Of a stretch of DNA of 27,946 bases, positions 1 through 7,363 are shown piece by piece (within the stretch, counting starts at the first letter, position 1; every line of letters begins with the position of its first letter). The notes under the pieces were generated by a model. It saw nothing but the letters and a program-made list of their open reading frames with translations. It was not told the DNA's origin and did not search any database. The translations under genes and the position numbers were made by a program. This stretch comes from a virus. The stretch spans positions 1 to 27,946 of the IMG/VR virus record IMGVR_UViG_3300028027_000185; one strand, 5' to 3'.

Positions 1-2
1 AT

Positions 3-419
3 TCTTCTCAGATTGCGGCAAGCTTGGCACAGGATCGCACATTTAAAGAACAGGTCGCTCGACCAGCCCAACGCAATCTTGAGAAGATTCTAAATAAAAT
101 TATTCGTGAGAAGACAGATATTCTAGAACTTAAGTTTAACGAACTAACACTTACAGATGAAATTGCACAGTCCCAGATACTTGAGCGTTATGTTAAGAAT
201 CAAATTATGGTTCCAAACGAGGCTCGTGAAAAACTTGGACTTCCCCAGATTCCTGGCGGAGATGATCCATTTGTAATGACTCCTCGCCAAGCAACAGATG
301 CTCGTGCAAACAATGCAGGTAACAGGACAAGAGATGCAGAACGCACAAACAACTCTTCAGACAGTACAGCAACAGTTGCTGGACGTAATCCAAAAGGTGA
401 AGGAAGAGCGTCAGCTTAG
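3..419 (+). CDS. Portal protein, C-terminal part (partial at window edge)
   Basis: The reading frame is open from the first bases of the window, so this is the 3' end of a longer gene; the TTG at 24 is not a real start. The visible 138 residues include a helical stretch and then LTDEIAQSQILERYVKNQI, with the sequence REKLGLPQIPGGDDP after it. A proline-rich 'R..LGLP..PGGDDP' element before a disordered Asn/Thr/Ser-rich tail is typical of the C-termini of HK97/SPP1-type phage portal proteins. Portals form the dodecameric ring at the capsid vertex through which DNA enters and leaves. The position directly upstream of the prohead protease and capsid genes agrees with this. The family is inferred from motif style and gene order; the catalytically informative core is outside the window. 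Confidence 0.75.
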   Translation, partial: SSQIAASLAQDRTFKEQVARPAQRNLEKILNKIIREKTDILELKFNELTLTDEIAQSQILERYVKNQIMVPNEAREKLGLPQIPGGDDPFVMTPRQATDARANNAGNRTRDAERTNNSSDSTATVAGRNPKGEGRASA

Positions 420-434
420 TAATGTTACGAAATA

Positions 435-463
435 TTAACATTCAATAAAATGTCGTGTATAAT
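435..463 (+). promoter_or_regulatory. Sigma70-type promoter driving the protease start
   Basis: TTAACA (435-440), a 17-base spacer and TATAAT (458-463) form a near-consensus promoter in the gap after the portal gene. The -10 hexamer ends only 9 bases before the ATG at 473, so a transcript starting 6-7 bases downstream would carry at most 2-4 untranslated bases. No Shine-Dalgarno sequence precedes the ATG, which implies (nearly) leaderless translation. Confidence 0.65.
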
Positions 464-472
464 TAAGATAGT

Positions 473-1732
473 ATGAGTATTCAAAAAGTACAATGGCATA
501 CCGATGGCGAGACCGTCCGTATGGATATGCCCTTTTCAAAAATAGACCAAGAGCGTAGAATCGTATCTGGTTTTGCAACTCTGGACAACGTAGATAAGCA
601 AAATGACATTGTTACTCCAGAAGCTTCTATGAAAGCTTTTGAAGCATTTCGTGGTAACATTCGTGAGATGCACCAGCCAGTTGCAGTAGGCAAAATGGTT
701 GCATTCAAAGAAGATAAGTACTTTGACCCCGAAACAAAGAAGTTTTATAATGGTGTATATGTTTCTGCATATGTATCAAAGGGTGCTCAGAATACTTGGG
801 AAAAGGTTTTAGATGGAACTCTTTCAGGATTCTCAATTGGTGGCAAGATGAACAAATGGGAAGACGCATATGACGAGGGTATGGATAAAGCTATTCGTGT
901 TATTAAAGAGTATGACCTAATGGAACTATCACTAGTTGATACCCCTGCAAACCAGTTTGCAAACATCCTTTCTGTTGAGAAGGTTGATGGCGTAGACGTA
1001 GTAAAGGGAGACCTAGTAGATACAGTAATTGAAAATGTTTTTTGGGATAAAGAGTCTGGAATTGTTATGATCTCACAAGAAGAAGTTCAGACCAGTCCTG
1101 CTAATGGTAATGTAATGCAAAACATTGGTTTTGTTGAGAAGTCAGATGATGACAAACTCAACCTAGTAAAGTTCTTAGTTGATAGTGCTAAAGGCATTAA
1201 TACAATTGAGATAAACAAGGAGGATAGTATGACAGATGAAATTATAAACGAGGTTCCTGCAGAAGAAGTAGCAGAAACCGAAGCTGTTGAGATCGCTCCA
1301 GAGGCAGATGCCGAAGTTGAAGAAGTAGCCGTAGAAGCAGAAACTGAAGAGGTAGCAACCGAAGAGGTTGTAGCAGAAACAGTTGCTGAAGAGGTAGCAG
1401 ACGAAGAGGTGTCAGGTTCAGACGAGGAAACTGTTAACGCAGTCACTGAACTCAAGGATGCCGTTACATCAGCCTTTAGCGAAATCACCGCAGTAGTCAA
1501 GTCACTTGCTGACGAAGTTGCTGCACTTAAGAAGTCAACCGATTTTGCAAATGCAAAACTTGCAGATGCAGAAGGTGACTTTGACAATCTTGGGAAGCGT
1601 ATCGACGCAGTAGAAGCAGATACCGCATTCCGTAAGTCTGGCGATCTTGGACAGATCGTACAGGAACCAGCAATGGTTGAAAAATCAGTATGGGGTGGAC
1701 GTTTCCTCACAACATCCGATCTACTGAAGTAA
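473..1732 (+). CDS. Prohead (XkdF-like) protease fused to C-terminal scaffold
   Basis: The 419-residue product has two parts. Residues 1-170 read as a herpesvirus-assemblin/HK97-type prohead protease related to PBSX XkdF: the strand-rich VSGFATLDNVDKQNDIV segment (31-47), a His in EMHQP (H67), a Ser in GFSIGG (S121), and LSLVDTPANQ (152-161). H67 and S121 are the likely catalytic pair. Residues about 253-305 are a Glu/Val/Ala-rich acidic stretch, followed by a predicted coiled coil (325-385), as expected of a scaffolding domain. The protease processes the procapsid interior during maturation. The ATG at 473 is preceded by a promoter but no ribosome binding site, so it is probably a leaderless start. 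A second in-frame start with a strong ribosome binding site lies at 1229 (separate entry). Flanked by portal and capsid genes. Confidence 0.85.
   Translation: MSIQKVQWHTDGETVRMDMPFSKIDQERRIVSGFATLDNVDKQNDIVTPEASMKAFEAFRGNIREMHQPVAVGKMVAFKEDKYFDPETKKFYNGVYVSAYVSKGAQNTWEKVLDGTLSGFSIGGKMNKWEDAYDEGMDKAIRVIKEYDLMELSLVDTPANQFANILSVEKVDGVDVVKGDLVDTVIENVFWDKESGIVMISQEEVQTSPANGNVMQNIGFVEKSDDDKLNLVKFLVDSAKGINTIEINKEDSMTDEIINEVPAEEVAETEAVEIAPEADAEVEEVAVEAETEEVATEEVVAETVAEEVADEEVSGSDEETVNAVTELKDAVTSAFSEITAVVKSLADEVAALKKSTDFANAKLADAEGDFDNLGKRIDAVEADTAFRKSGDLGQIVQEPAMVEKSVWGGRFLTTSDLLK
1217..1223 (+). promoter_or_regulatory. Internal ribosome binding site inside the protease gene
   Basis: AAGGAGG followed by a 5-base spacer and an ATG at 1229, in frame with the surrounding gene. 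It is among the best Shine-Dalgarno matches in the window, and the parent gene has none at its own start. It marks a likely internal initiation site. Confidence 0.7.
1229..1732 (+). CDS. Nested capsid scaffolding protein (internal start)
   Basis: An in-frame ATG at 1229, 5 bases after AAGGAGG, would give a 167-residue protein identical to the C-terminal part of the protease gene. It starts MTDEIINEVPAEEV, has about 50 residues dominated by Glu, Val and Ala, then a long amphipathic helix with heptad-like spacing (DEVAALKKS...), and ends in a short basic/aromatic tail (VWGGRFLTTSDLLK). Acidic, helical, small proteins located just before the capsid gene are typical scaffolds. A scaffold nested in the 3' end of the protease gene is known from phage lambda (C and Nu3). 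Internal initiation would supply many scaffold copies per protease copy. The start codon and Shine-Dalgarno site are seen; the scaffold function is inferred. Confidence 0.65.
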   Translation: MTDEIINEVPAEEVAETEAVEIAPEADAEVEEVAVEAETEEVATEEVVAETVAEEVADEEVSGSDEETVNAVTELKDAVTSAFSEITAVVKSLADEVAALKKSTDFANAKLADAEGDFDNLGKRIDAVEADTAFRKSGDLGQIVQEPAMVEKSVWGGRFLTTSDLLK

Positions 1733-1766
1733 AAAAAATCTATAAAATCACTTGGAGGTGAAAAAT

Positions 1767-2864
1767 ATGTCGGAAGAAATCATTAAAAATCTACCAGGAG
1801 ACTACCCTAACTCAGATGGGTCAGCCTTCTCAGGTGGAATTGGTGGGGTTTCAGATCCTGGCTTCCCCTTTCTTGGAAACACAGAAGGTGACGCAAGTCT
1901 TGGTCTAACAGACGGTCCTAACGCCGTTAACCCATCATCAACCGCAAGCCCACGATACGATGGTGCTGGTATCCTTCGTCCAGATCAGGCTAGACGCTTT
2001 ATCGATTACGTTTGGGACGCTACCACTCTCGCTAATGATGGTCGTCGTGTAACAATGCGAGCTAACACAATGGAACTTGAAAAAGTTAACGTTGGAGAGC
2101 GTGTTGTTCGTGCAGCGAACCAGGGTGACGCATCATTCACAAATGCTGGAGCTACATTCAGCAAGGTTGAGCTTACTACAAAGAAGCTCCGTCTTGACTG
2201 GGAAGTTTCATCAGAAGCACTAGAAGATAATATTGAAGGAGGTGCTCTTGAAGACCACTTGGTTCGTCTTATGACAACCGCTTTTGGTAACGATATCGAA
2301 GATCTCGCTATTAACGGTGACACTGGTCAGTCAGGAGACGACTTCCTCAAGATTATGGACGGATTCATTGCCACAGTTGCTGGCGACGGATTTGCTCACG
2401 AAGCAGCAGTCTCACAGATTGATGCAGACTGGACAGTAGAGGATATGCAGAAACTTGTTCTTGCACTTCCTCGCCGCTACCGTGCTCTTCAGACTGGACT
2501 TAAGTTCTACGCAGGAACCGATACCTTTGCAAACATTGTAAAGAACAACGGTACTGTTTGGGATTCAATTGGTTCAACTGAAGCAGCTCGTGGTTCATAC
2601 CTTGGTGGTATTGACCAGACAATCGGTGGTGCTCGTCAGACTCGTGTTCTTGGTATTCCTGTATTGGAAGTTCCTTACTTCCCCAAGGACTACGTTGAAC
2701 TCACATTCCCACAGAACCGTATCTGGGGATTCCAGCGAGACATTACTGTTAACCGTTTCTACGTTCCAAAGAAAGACACAATCGAATACACCGTATTCGT
2801 TCGTTTCGGACTTAACTGGGAAGAGCAGGATGCTGTAGCTTACGCAAGCAAGCCAAGCTCCTAA
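1767..2864 (+). CDS. Major capsid protein (HK97-like fold)
   Basis: The 365-residue product forms the capsid shell. The start is the ATG at 1767: GGAGGTGA at 1754-1761 sits 5 bases upstream, which rules out the TTG at 1752 inside that site. The N-terminus (about residues 1-60) is Gly/Pro/Ser-rich and flexible. The middle carries strands and helices of HK97-type shell proteins, including ELTTKKLRLDWEVSSEALED and DIEDLAINGD, which resemble the spine helix and P-domain region. The C-terminal part (DITVNRFYVPKKDTIEYTVF) fits the A-domain beta sheet. Codons favour AAG, GAC, CGT and CTT, a pattern shared with the tail tube gene and different from the tape measure gene, consistent with high expression. 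It directly follows the scaffold and is followed by an intrinsic terminator. No separate promoter is evident, so it probably shares the transcript from 435-463. Confidence 0.85.
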   Translation: MSEEIIKNLPGDYPNSDGSAFSGGIGGVSDPGFPFLGNTEGDASLGLTDGPNAVNPSSTASPRYDGAGILRPDQARRFIDYVWDATTLANDGRRVTMRANTMELEKVNVGERVVRAANQGDASFTNAGATFSKVELTTKKLRLDWEVSSEALEDNIEGGALEDHLVRLMTTAFGNDIEDLAINGDTGQSGDDFLKIMDGFIATVAGDGFAHEAAVSQIDADWTVEDMQKLVLALPRRYRALQTGLKFYAGTDTFANIVKNNGTVWDSIGSTEAARGSYLGGIDQTIGGARQTRVLGIPVLEVPYFPKDYVELTFPQNRIWGFQRDITVNRFYVPKKDTIEYTVFVRFGLNWEEQDAVAYASKPSS

Positions 2865-2882
2865 TCACTAGGAATAAAATTG

Positions 2883-2917
2883 GGGGGCAGGGGAGTAAAA
2901 TCCTCTGCCTCCTTTTT
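2883..2917 (+). terminator. Intrinsic terminator after the capsid gene
   Basis: A 12-bp stem (2883-2894 paired with 2901-2912, with two G-U pairs), a 6-base GTAAAA loop and a T5 run (2913-2917) directly follow the stem. It separates the head transcript from the neck genes. Confidence 0.85.
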
Positions 2918-2925
2918 AATTTGAA

Positions 2926-2934
2926 TGCTATAAT
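2926..2934 (+). promoter_or_regulatory. Extended -10 promoter for the neck genes
   Basis: TGCTATAAT matches the extended -10 consensus TGNTATAAT and lies just after the terminator. The -35 position falls in the terminator stem and has no TTGACA-like sequence. A GAAGGAG ribosome binding site (2941-2947) and the ATG at 2959 follow, with an 11-base spacer. Confidence 0.6.
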
Positions 2935-2958
2935 TAAAAAGAAGGAGTTTGATAATTT

Positions 2959-4122
2959 ATGGAAATCTTAAGAGTCCCCCCATACCCAATCGTAACAACT
3001 TGGGATGTTCCAGAAGCGGAACAAACATATTTAGTTTACGTTGAGGATGTTGTAGACCACACTATAGAAACCACAGAGGTAACATCTACTGTTGATTCTC
3101 AGATTACATATTCACTCCCTCGCTCAAAAGTCCAATTTGATAGGGACTTTCTTTTTAGAATTTACGATACAGACATTTATGGAGAGATTGTTGTAGACTC
3201 AAATCTTACAATTTACCGTCCATATGTTGATCCAAATATGCTTGCAACAACAGGAACTCCATCAGAAATTGCAGAATACAAACGTTGGGAGATTATCGCT
3301 CGTTCAATGATCGACTCTTATCTTAGCAATGATTCTGCAACTGGAGAGGGATTCTATAATCACAAACTCATTGTCCAGGAAGTTGGTCAGGGTACAGACT
3401 ATTTTCCAATTTGGCACAACCCTAAAAAGGTATTAAAAGTATACGAAAACAATGTACTTGTATATAATGGAGAAGATGTTACACTTACAGTAACAGATGC
3501 ATCTTCTTCAAGTCCAGAAGGATATACTCTATTTGAAACTTCTGTTGCCCACGACCTTGTAGCTGGAGATACTGTGGTTCTTTCTGGATTCACACCAGTT
3601 GAATATAACGGATCATTTAAAGTTGATTCAGTATCAAGCTCTACAGAGTTTATGGTTAAAAAAGACTTTGCAAATAACGTTGTAAGTACTTATGGAACAA
3701 TGCAAAGATACTGGGAGTCAAAGTTTGTAATTACTCCAAACAACTCGGCAATTATGCGTCTAGAAGTAGGCTTGTACAATAGGGCGGAAAAGAAACCACC
3801 GACATTGCCACAAGCTGTAGGAGACCTTAATTACTATGGTCAGGGCAGAGGAACTGCTTTTCCAAGAGGCGTAGACTACGTGTTTATTCTTGACGTAGGA
3901 TATAAGGCTATTCCACCAGATGTTGAAATTGCAACAACGATGTTAATCGACGACCTTAAGTGTGGACGTAATGATTACTACCAGCGTTTTGTTACACAAT
4001 ACAGCACAGATCAGTTTGATATTAAATTCGCACCTGCGATGTTGGGGGGTACTGGCAATCTAATCGTTGACAAAATCCTTGATGGATATAAAGGTAATGT
4101 GATTAAGCCAGGAATTATCTAA
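2959..4122 (+). CDS. Head-tail adaptor with extra beta-rich domains
   Basis: The 387-residue product is longer than usual for a head-tail adaptor (commonly 100-200 residues). Three parts can be seen. Residues 1-92 form a strand-rich Ig/FN3-like N-terminal domain (IVTTWDVPEAEQTYLVYVED ... YRPYVDP). Residues 102-165 begin a helical adaptor core of the gp6/gp15 type (SEIAEYKRWEIIARSMIDSYL), and the core resumes from about 250 to the end (IPPDVEIATTMLIDDLKCGR). Residues 173-247 are an inserted beta module (VAHDLVAGDTVVLSGFTPVE, then YNGSF) of a type found in many phage virion proteins. Adaptors bind under the portal to extend the DNA channel. The stop codon overlaps the next start (TAATG). The adaptor assignment rests on gene order and the helical core. 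Confidence 0.65.
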   Translation: MEILRVPPYPIVTTWDVPEAEQTYLVYVEDVVDHTIETTEVTSTVDSQITYSLPRSKVQFDRDFLFRIYDTDIYGEIVVDSNLTIYRPYVDPNMLATTGTPSEIAEYKRWEIIARSMIDSYLSNDSATGEGFYNHKLIVQEVGQGTDYFPIWHNPKKVLKVYENNVLVYNGEDVTLTVTDASSSSPEGYTLFETSVAHDLVAGDTVVLSGFTPVEYNGSFKVDSVSSSTEFMVKKDFANNVVSTYGTMQRYWESKFVITPNNSAIMRLEVGLYNRAEKKPPTLPQAVGDLNYYGQGRGTAFPRGVDYVFILDVGYKAIPPDVEIATTMLIDDLKCGRNDYYQRFVTQYSTDQFDIKFAPAMLGGTGNLIVDKILDGYKGNVIKPGII

Positions 4123-4571
4123 TGGCTTGCGATACCAATGACTATATGTACCCACTTCTTGCAGACGTTTACTACCCAATTGTTCAGCAAGGTCCCTATG
4201 GAGATTTAAATAAAAACTGGGTTTTAGATAAAACAGTTGCTTGTGGTTTTGCACCTGCAGGTCGTAAATCAAAACCAATTGTTCAGGCAGGGGTAGAGCT
4301 ACTTCTCGATAATATTTTAATTGGAAGAACCAGATGTGATATTAGAACGTCCACAAATGGAACGGTAGATGCAATAACAAATGTCTTAATTACAAACATT
4401 AGAGATATGAATGGTAATGCTATTTATTATGAAACATCTGGTATTCGTAAAGGTAAAAATACACTATTTGAAGTTGCAGGAAATGATCCAATTGTAGGAC
4501 CATTTGGTGGTAAGGTGGAATACTGGAGAGTACTGCTACGCCGTTCAGATAACCAGGGGGTTGACGTATGA
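4122..4571 (+). CDS. Putative head closure (stopper) protein
   Basis: The product has 149 residues, is strand-rich, and starts at an ATG overlapping the upstream stop. Its position, second after the head-tail adaptor candidate and before the tail-completion candidate, fits the stopper that closes the connector. Visible elements are a short N-terminal helix, then beta segments (VELLLDNILIGRTRCDIRTS, NVLITNIRDMNGNAIYYETS) compatible with the small beta-barrel of head-closure proteins. No family motif is decisive. The stop overlaps the next gene by four bases (ATGA), which suggests translational coupling. The function is inferred from order and fold style only. Confidence 0.5.
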   Translation: MACDTNDYMYPLLADVYYPIVQQGPYGDLNKNWVLDKTVACGFAPAGRKSKPIVQAGVELLLDNILIGRTRCDIRTSTNGTVDAITNVLITNIRDMNGNAIYYETSGIRKGKNTLFEVAGNDPIVGPFGGKVEYWRVLLRRSDNQGVDV

Positions 4572-5248
4572 TAAGTGCAACATTTGAAACTTCAATGTTT
4601 ACAAAAATGATGAACAACATTGTTAACTATTCTATTGGATTTACCGAAGGCGTTCAAAAAGGCAAGCCAAGATTGTTAACTTCTCTTGCAGATGAAGCAA
4701 TATCTATTCTAGAAGAATACCTTGATGCCAGTGCTAGGGTAGACCCAGCATCCTTGGCACACGTTTATGAATGGGATAATTCTGGAAACAGTTCAGCAAG
4801 ATTGTTTGAGCTTAATAAATTGGTATCAAAAAATAAAGTTAAAATTTTTGCAAACCTTTTAACATCACAATCAATCAAGGATGGTTCAAAAGAACCATTC
4901 TATGATAAAGCTACAATAATGGAAAAAGGAATTCCAGTTGTTATAAAACCAAAAACTTCAAGTGTTTTGGCATTTGATCAAAACGGAGAAACAATTTTTA
5001 CATCTAAAGAAGTTTCCGTTCAAGATCCTGGTGGAGCAGCAGCCGAAGGAGGATTCCAAAAAGCATTCTCCTCATTCTTTGATGGGTTTGCTTCACAAGC
5101 TATTCTTTCTTCTGGGAACATTGCTAACTTTTTAAAAAATCCTACAGACTATTCAAGAAACCTCAGAGCAGGTTCTGTTGGTGGTAAGATGGTTGGAATC
5201 TCTACAGGCTATAACTGGATTTCACGAGCAGGAGGAATGATTGACTAA
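4568..5248 (+). CDS. Putative neck / tail completion protein (HK97 gp10-like)
   Basis: The product has 226 residues. It starts at an ATG in an ATGA overlap with the upstream gene, after a purine-rich AGGGGG at 4555-4560. The segment HVYEWDNSGNSSARLFELN (about 65-83) resembles the conserved H.YEW...G...ARLFEL block seen in many phage neck or HK97-gp10-like proteins. The N-terminus is helical; the C-terminal third is Gly/Ser-rich (DPGGAAAEGG, RAGSVGGK) and may be flexible. Located between the stopper candidate and the tail terminator candidate, it probably joins head and tail. Confidence in the exact role is modest. Confidence 0.55.
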   Translation: MISATFETSMFTKMMNNIVNYSIGFTEGVQKGKPRLLTSLADEAISILEEYLDASARVDPASLAHVYEWDNSGNSSARLFELNKLVSKNKVKIFANLLTSQSIKDGSKEPFYDKATIMEKGIPVVIKPKTSSVLAFDQNGETIFTSKEVSVQDPGGAAAEGGFQKAFSSFFDGFASQAILSSGNIANFLKNPTDYSRNLRAGSVGGKMVGISTGYNWISRAGGMID

Positions 5249-5820
5249 TGGCTATTTATTATCCACCAATTTTTATTAACAAATATTTGCAAGAAAAACT
5301 TGCAGTAAATGGGTTTGGGGCTGTGCCAATGTTTCCCACATACCCCAATGACTTTAGCATTGCTAATGACTTTACATTAGATGTTCTTATAGGCGGAGAT
5401 CTTTCAAGATTTAGTTTTGAGGGACAAGCAGCGGTATTTGACAGAATGTTTAAGATGCGTCGTACTCCATTTCCTCACATCAAGTGCGAACAACTTCTAT
5501 ATTACTTCTATGCATTAACAGAAGTAGCCGTAGTTAATTTAATTGAAATGACACAAAAGATTCAAGATCTGTTAGATGGTGGAGACGAATCTGCACAAGA
5601 CCTTAATGATTGGATTAAAACAAAAGTAAACGGAACTGTTGTAGTCGATGGAGAAGAATTTAATAAAGTAACTTTTGACGGAAAAGATTTTCTTCTTCCA
5701 TACTTTCATTACATAAAGATATATCAACTTGAAGAAACTCGTGACATTATTGATTTTGGAACTGCTCGTACATATGCAGGAAATAAAATAATTATTGACT
5801 ATGACTGGCATAAGTCATAA
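5248..5820 (+). CDS. Putative tail terminator protein
   Basis: The product has 190 residues. The ATG overlaps the upstream stop (TAATG), with AGGAGGA about 10 bases before it. It is the last gene before the tail tube protein, the usual place of the tail terminator that caps the tube. The fold looks mixed alpha/beta: a helix-strand start (PPIFINKYLQEKLAVNGF), then central strands, and a C-terminal segment YFHYIKIYQLEETRDIIDFG. There is no family motif that I can name with certainty, so the call rests on synteny. Confidence 0.5.
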   Translation: MAIYYPPIFINKYLQEKLAVNGFGAVPMFPTYPNDFSIANDFTLDVLIGGDLSRFSFEGQAAVFDRMFKMRRTPFPHIKCEQLLYYFYALTEVAVVNLIEMTQKIQDLLDGGDESAQDLNDWIKTKVNGTVVVDGEEFNKVTFDGKDFLLPYFHYIKIYQLEETRDIIDFGTARTYAGNKIIIDYDWHKS

Positions 5821-5822
5821 AC

Positions 5823-5834
5823 ACTAGTTATAAT
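5823..5834 (+). promoter_or_regulatory. Promoter for tail tube gene (ACTAGT-TATAAT)
   Basis: TATAAT at 5829-5834 lies directly after ACTAGT (5823-5828). A weak -35-like CTGGCA is 18 bases upstream (5805-5810). The same 12 bases occur before the gene at 27499. An AGAGGTGA ribosome binding site (5873-5880) is 6 bases before the ATG at 5887. Confidence 0.55.
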
Positions 5835-5886
5835 TATAAAGAGGAAACACCCCACCCAATTAAATAAATGAAAGAGGTGAAAAAAT

Positions 5887-6567
5887 ATGGCATATACACG
5901 TGGTGATAGCAAAAAGATTATCGTCGGTGCAGCAGCTCTCTTTACATATGAGGGTGGCGAACTTGGCGATGCAGATCTTCCTAATCCTACAGCCAACGTT
6001 TCTTACAAGGAGTCACTTACAAGTGACACAGACTACAGAAACGTCGGATATACCAGCAACGGTCTTGAACTTATGTTCCAGCCCGATTTCGGTGAAGTTC
6101 GTGTTGACCAGGTACTTGACGTAGCCAAGCTTTATAAGCAAGGTATGCAAGTTAATCTAAACACAGCATTCGCAGAAGCAACACTTGAGAACCTTCTCTT
6201 CTCACTCGCAGGAAAGTCAACTGACGTTGACCAACTTGAGAGCACAGCAGGAGATGCTTGGAATCAGAACTGGGACACTAACTTTGTTGGTGACTTTGCA
6301 ATGAATATGTCAGCAGGTGACATTGGAGAATGTCCTGTTGAACGTGGTCTTGTTGCAGTTGGTCCAGGTACAGGTGATTGTGCAGCTGGTAGTTCCAAGG
6401 AGCGTATCTATGTTGCATACCGTGCTCTCTCAATTGAGAACGTATCGGTAATGGCAAAACGTGATGAAGCAACAATGTTTGAAGTTTCATTCCGTCTCCT
6501 TCCTAATGATCTAGCATCATATGGAAAGATTATTGACCGCACAATAGCTAACCAAGCTTGGTCTTAA
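5887..6567 (+). CDS. Major tail (tube) protein
   Basis: The 226-residue product forms the tail tube. The ATG at 5887 has a good AGAGGTGA site. The sequence shows the alternating strand layout of lambda gpV-type tube proteins: an N-terminal KKIIVGAAALFTYEGG segment, a middle DFGEVRVDQVLDVAKLYKQG block, and a C-terminal block with KERIYVAYRALSIENVSVM and EVSFRLLPNDLASYGKI. The last motif is common in actinophage tube proteins. Codons favour AAG, CGT and CTT as in the capsid gene, as expected for an abundant virion protein. The gene is alone between its own promoter and a strong terminator, so it can be expressed to a high level independently of its neighbours. Confidence 0.8.
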   Translation: MAYTRGDSKKIIVGAAALFTYEGGELGDADLPNPTANVSYKESLTSDTDYRNVGYTSNGLELMFQPDFGEVRVDQVLDVAKLYKQGMQVNLNTAFAEATLENLLFSLAGKSTDVDQLESTAGDAWNQNWDTNFVGDFAMNMSAGDIGECPVERGLVAVGPGTGDCAAGSSKERIYVAYRALSIENVSVMAKRDEATMFEVSFRLLPNDLASYGKIIDRTIANQAWS

Positions 6568-6582
6568 TAATTAAATAATCAG

Positions 6583-6617
6583 AACTGCTCAGGCTTCGGT
6601 CTGGGCAGTTTTGTTTT
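6583..6617 (+). terminator. Intrinsic terminator with UUCG tetraloop
   Basis: A 12-bp stem (6583-6594 paired with 6599-6610, two G-U pairs) closes on a TTCG loop (6595-6598). It is followed by a T-rich tail TTTTGTTTT (6609-6617). C(UUCG)G is an unusually stable tetraloop. The element ends the tail tube transcript. Confidence 0.9.
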
Positions 6618-6621
6618 ACTG

Positions 6622-6627
6622 TACAAT
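6622..6627 (+). promoter_or_regulatory. -10 element giving a leaderless chaperone transcript
   Basis: TACAAT at 6622-6627 lies 6 bases before the ATG at 6634, so the A of the ATG is at the expected +1. There is no Shine-Dalgarno sequence and no clear -35. Only four bases separate it from the terminator's T tract. Confidence 0.5.
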
Positions 6628-6633
6628 AGAATA

Positions 6634-7323
6634 ATGGCAACTAAAATATATGACACAGCATATGTGTATTTAATAGATGGGACAGAGCTTTATTTAACAC
6701 CACTTAAAATTAAATATCTAAGACAGTTTATGGAAGCATTTGAAAATATAAAATCTGCAAATAACGATGAAGATTCAATTATTGCATTAGTTGAGTGTTC
6801 AAGAGTTGCAATGAAACAATACTATCCACAAATAAAAACAACAGAAGACGTTGAAGATAATTTTGATTTAGAAAGTATTTATACAATTTTAGATATTGCT
6901 GGCGGTATTAAAATACAAGACTCTTCAGAAGAACCAGTAAAAGAACAAGCAATAGAAAGTGGAGCATCTTGGGAAACTTTTGACTTAGTATCTCTTGAGT
7001 CCGAAGTATTTCTTCTTGGTATTTGGAAAGATTATGAAGAACTTGAATCTTGTTTATCGTTGCCAGAATTAACAGAAATATTAAACACAAAAAGAGAAAT
7101 AGATTATAGTGAAAAAAAATTTCTTGCTGCTATGCAGGGAATAGATCTAGACAAACAAAATGGTAGACAAGACGAAATAGATCCTTGGGAAGCAATGAAA
7201 GCAAGAGTCTTTAGTGGTGGAAACACCACAGATCCAAATGATATAGTTTCTTTGCAAGGTGTAAATGCAGCAAGAGCAGGATTTGGAATAGGTAATGGAC
7301 TTACCTATGAATCCTGGGACTAG
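6634..7323 (+). CDS. Tail assembly chaperone, long form (G-T-like)
   Basis: The 229-residue product has two parts. Residues 1-95 (VYLIDGTELYLTPLKIKYLR ... YTILDIAGGIKI) form a G-like domain, clearly paralogous to the whole short chaperone at 7364. Residues about 110-229 form a T-like extension (ESEVFLLGIWKDYEELESCL, ... KFLAAMQGIDLDK). In most long-tailed phages G and G-T come from one gene by programmed frameshifting and help the tape measure protein assemble the tail. Here the long form is a separate continuous gene. All six Arg codons are AGA and all Lys codons are AAA, in contrast to the short paralogue. It begins from a leaderless-type promoter without a Shine-Dalgarno site, consistent with low expression. 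Confidence 0.8.
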   Translation: MATKIYDTAYVYLIDGTELYLTPLKIKYLRQFMEAFENIKSANNDEDSIIALVECSRVAMKQYYPQIKTTEDVEDNFDLESIYTILDIAGGIKIQDSSEEPVKEQAIESGASWETFDLVSLESEVFLLGIWKDYEELESCLSLPELTEILNTKREIDYSEKKFLAAMQGIDLDKQNGRQDEIDPWEAMKARVFSGGNTTDPNDIVSLQGVNAARAGFGIGNGLTYESWD

Positions 7324-7327
7324 CGTA

Positions 7328-7336
7328 TGATATAAT
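7328..7336 (+). promoter_or_regulatory. Extended -10 promoter for the short chaperone
   Basis: TGATATAAT fits the extended -10 consensus TGNTATAAT. No -35 match is seen at the expected place inside the upstream coding sequence. AGGAGG (7352-7357) with a 6-base spacer precedes the ATG at 7364. Confidence 0.6.
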
Positions 7337-7363
7337 TAATTGAGTTCAAATAGGAGGAACACA

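Noticed and set aside
24-26. TTG start for the first gene
   Set aside because: The frame is open to the left window edge and the protein matches the C-terminal end of a portal protein, so it is the end of a longer gene.
1087-1710. Antisense open frame of 207 codons
   Set aside because: It mirrors the Glu/Ala/Val-rich repetitive stretch of the scaffold region, which gives Ser/Thr/Ala-rich antisense frames; no ribosome binding site or homology seen.
1741-1746. TATAAA as a capsid promoter
   Set aside because: No -35, no extended -10, and the capsid gene is already covered by the upstream promoter.
1752-1766. TTG start for the capsid gene
   Set aside because: It overlaps the GGAGGTGA ribosome binding site; the ATG at 1767 has perfect spacing.
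7340-7363. Upstream start for the short chaperone
   Set aside because: It would place AGGAGG inside the coding sequence; the ATG at 7364 has the right spacing and matches the paralogue's N-terminus.
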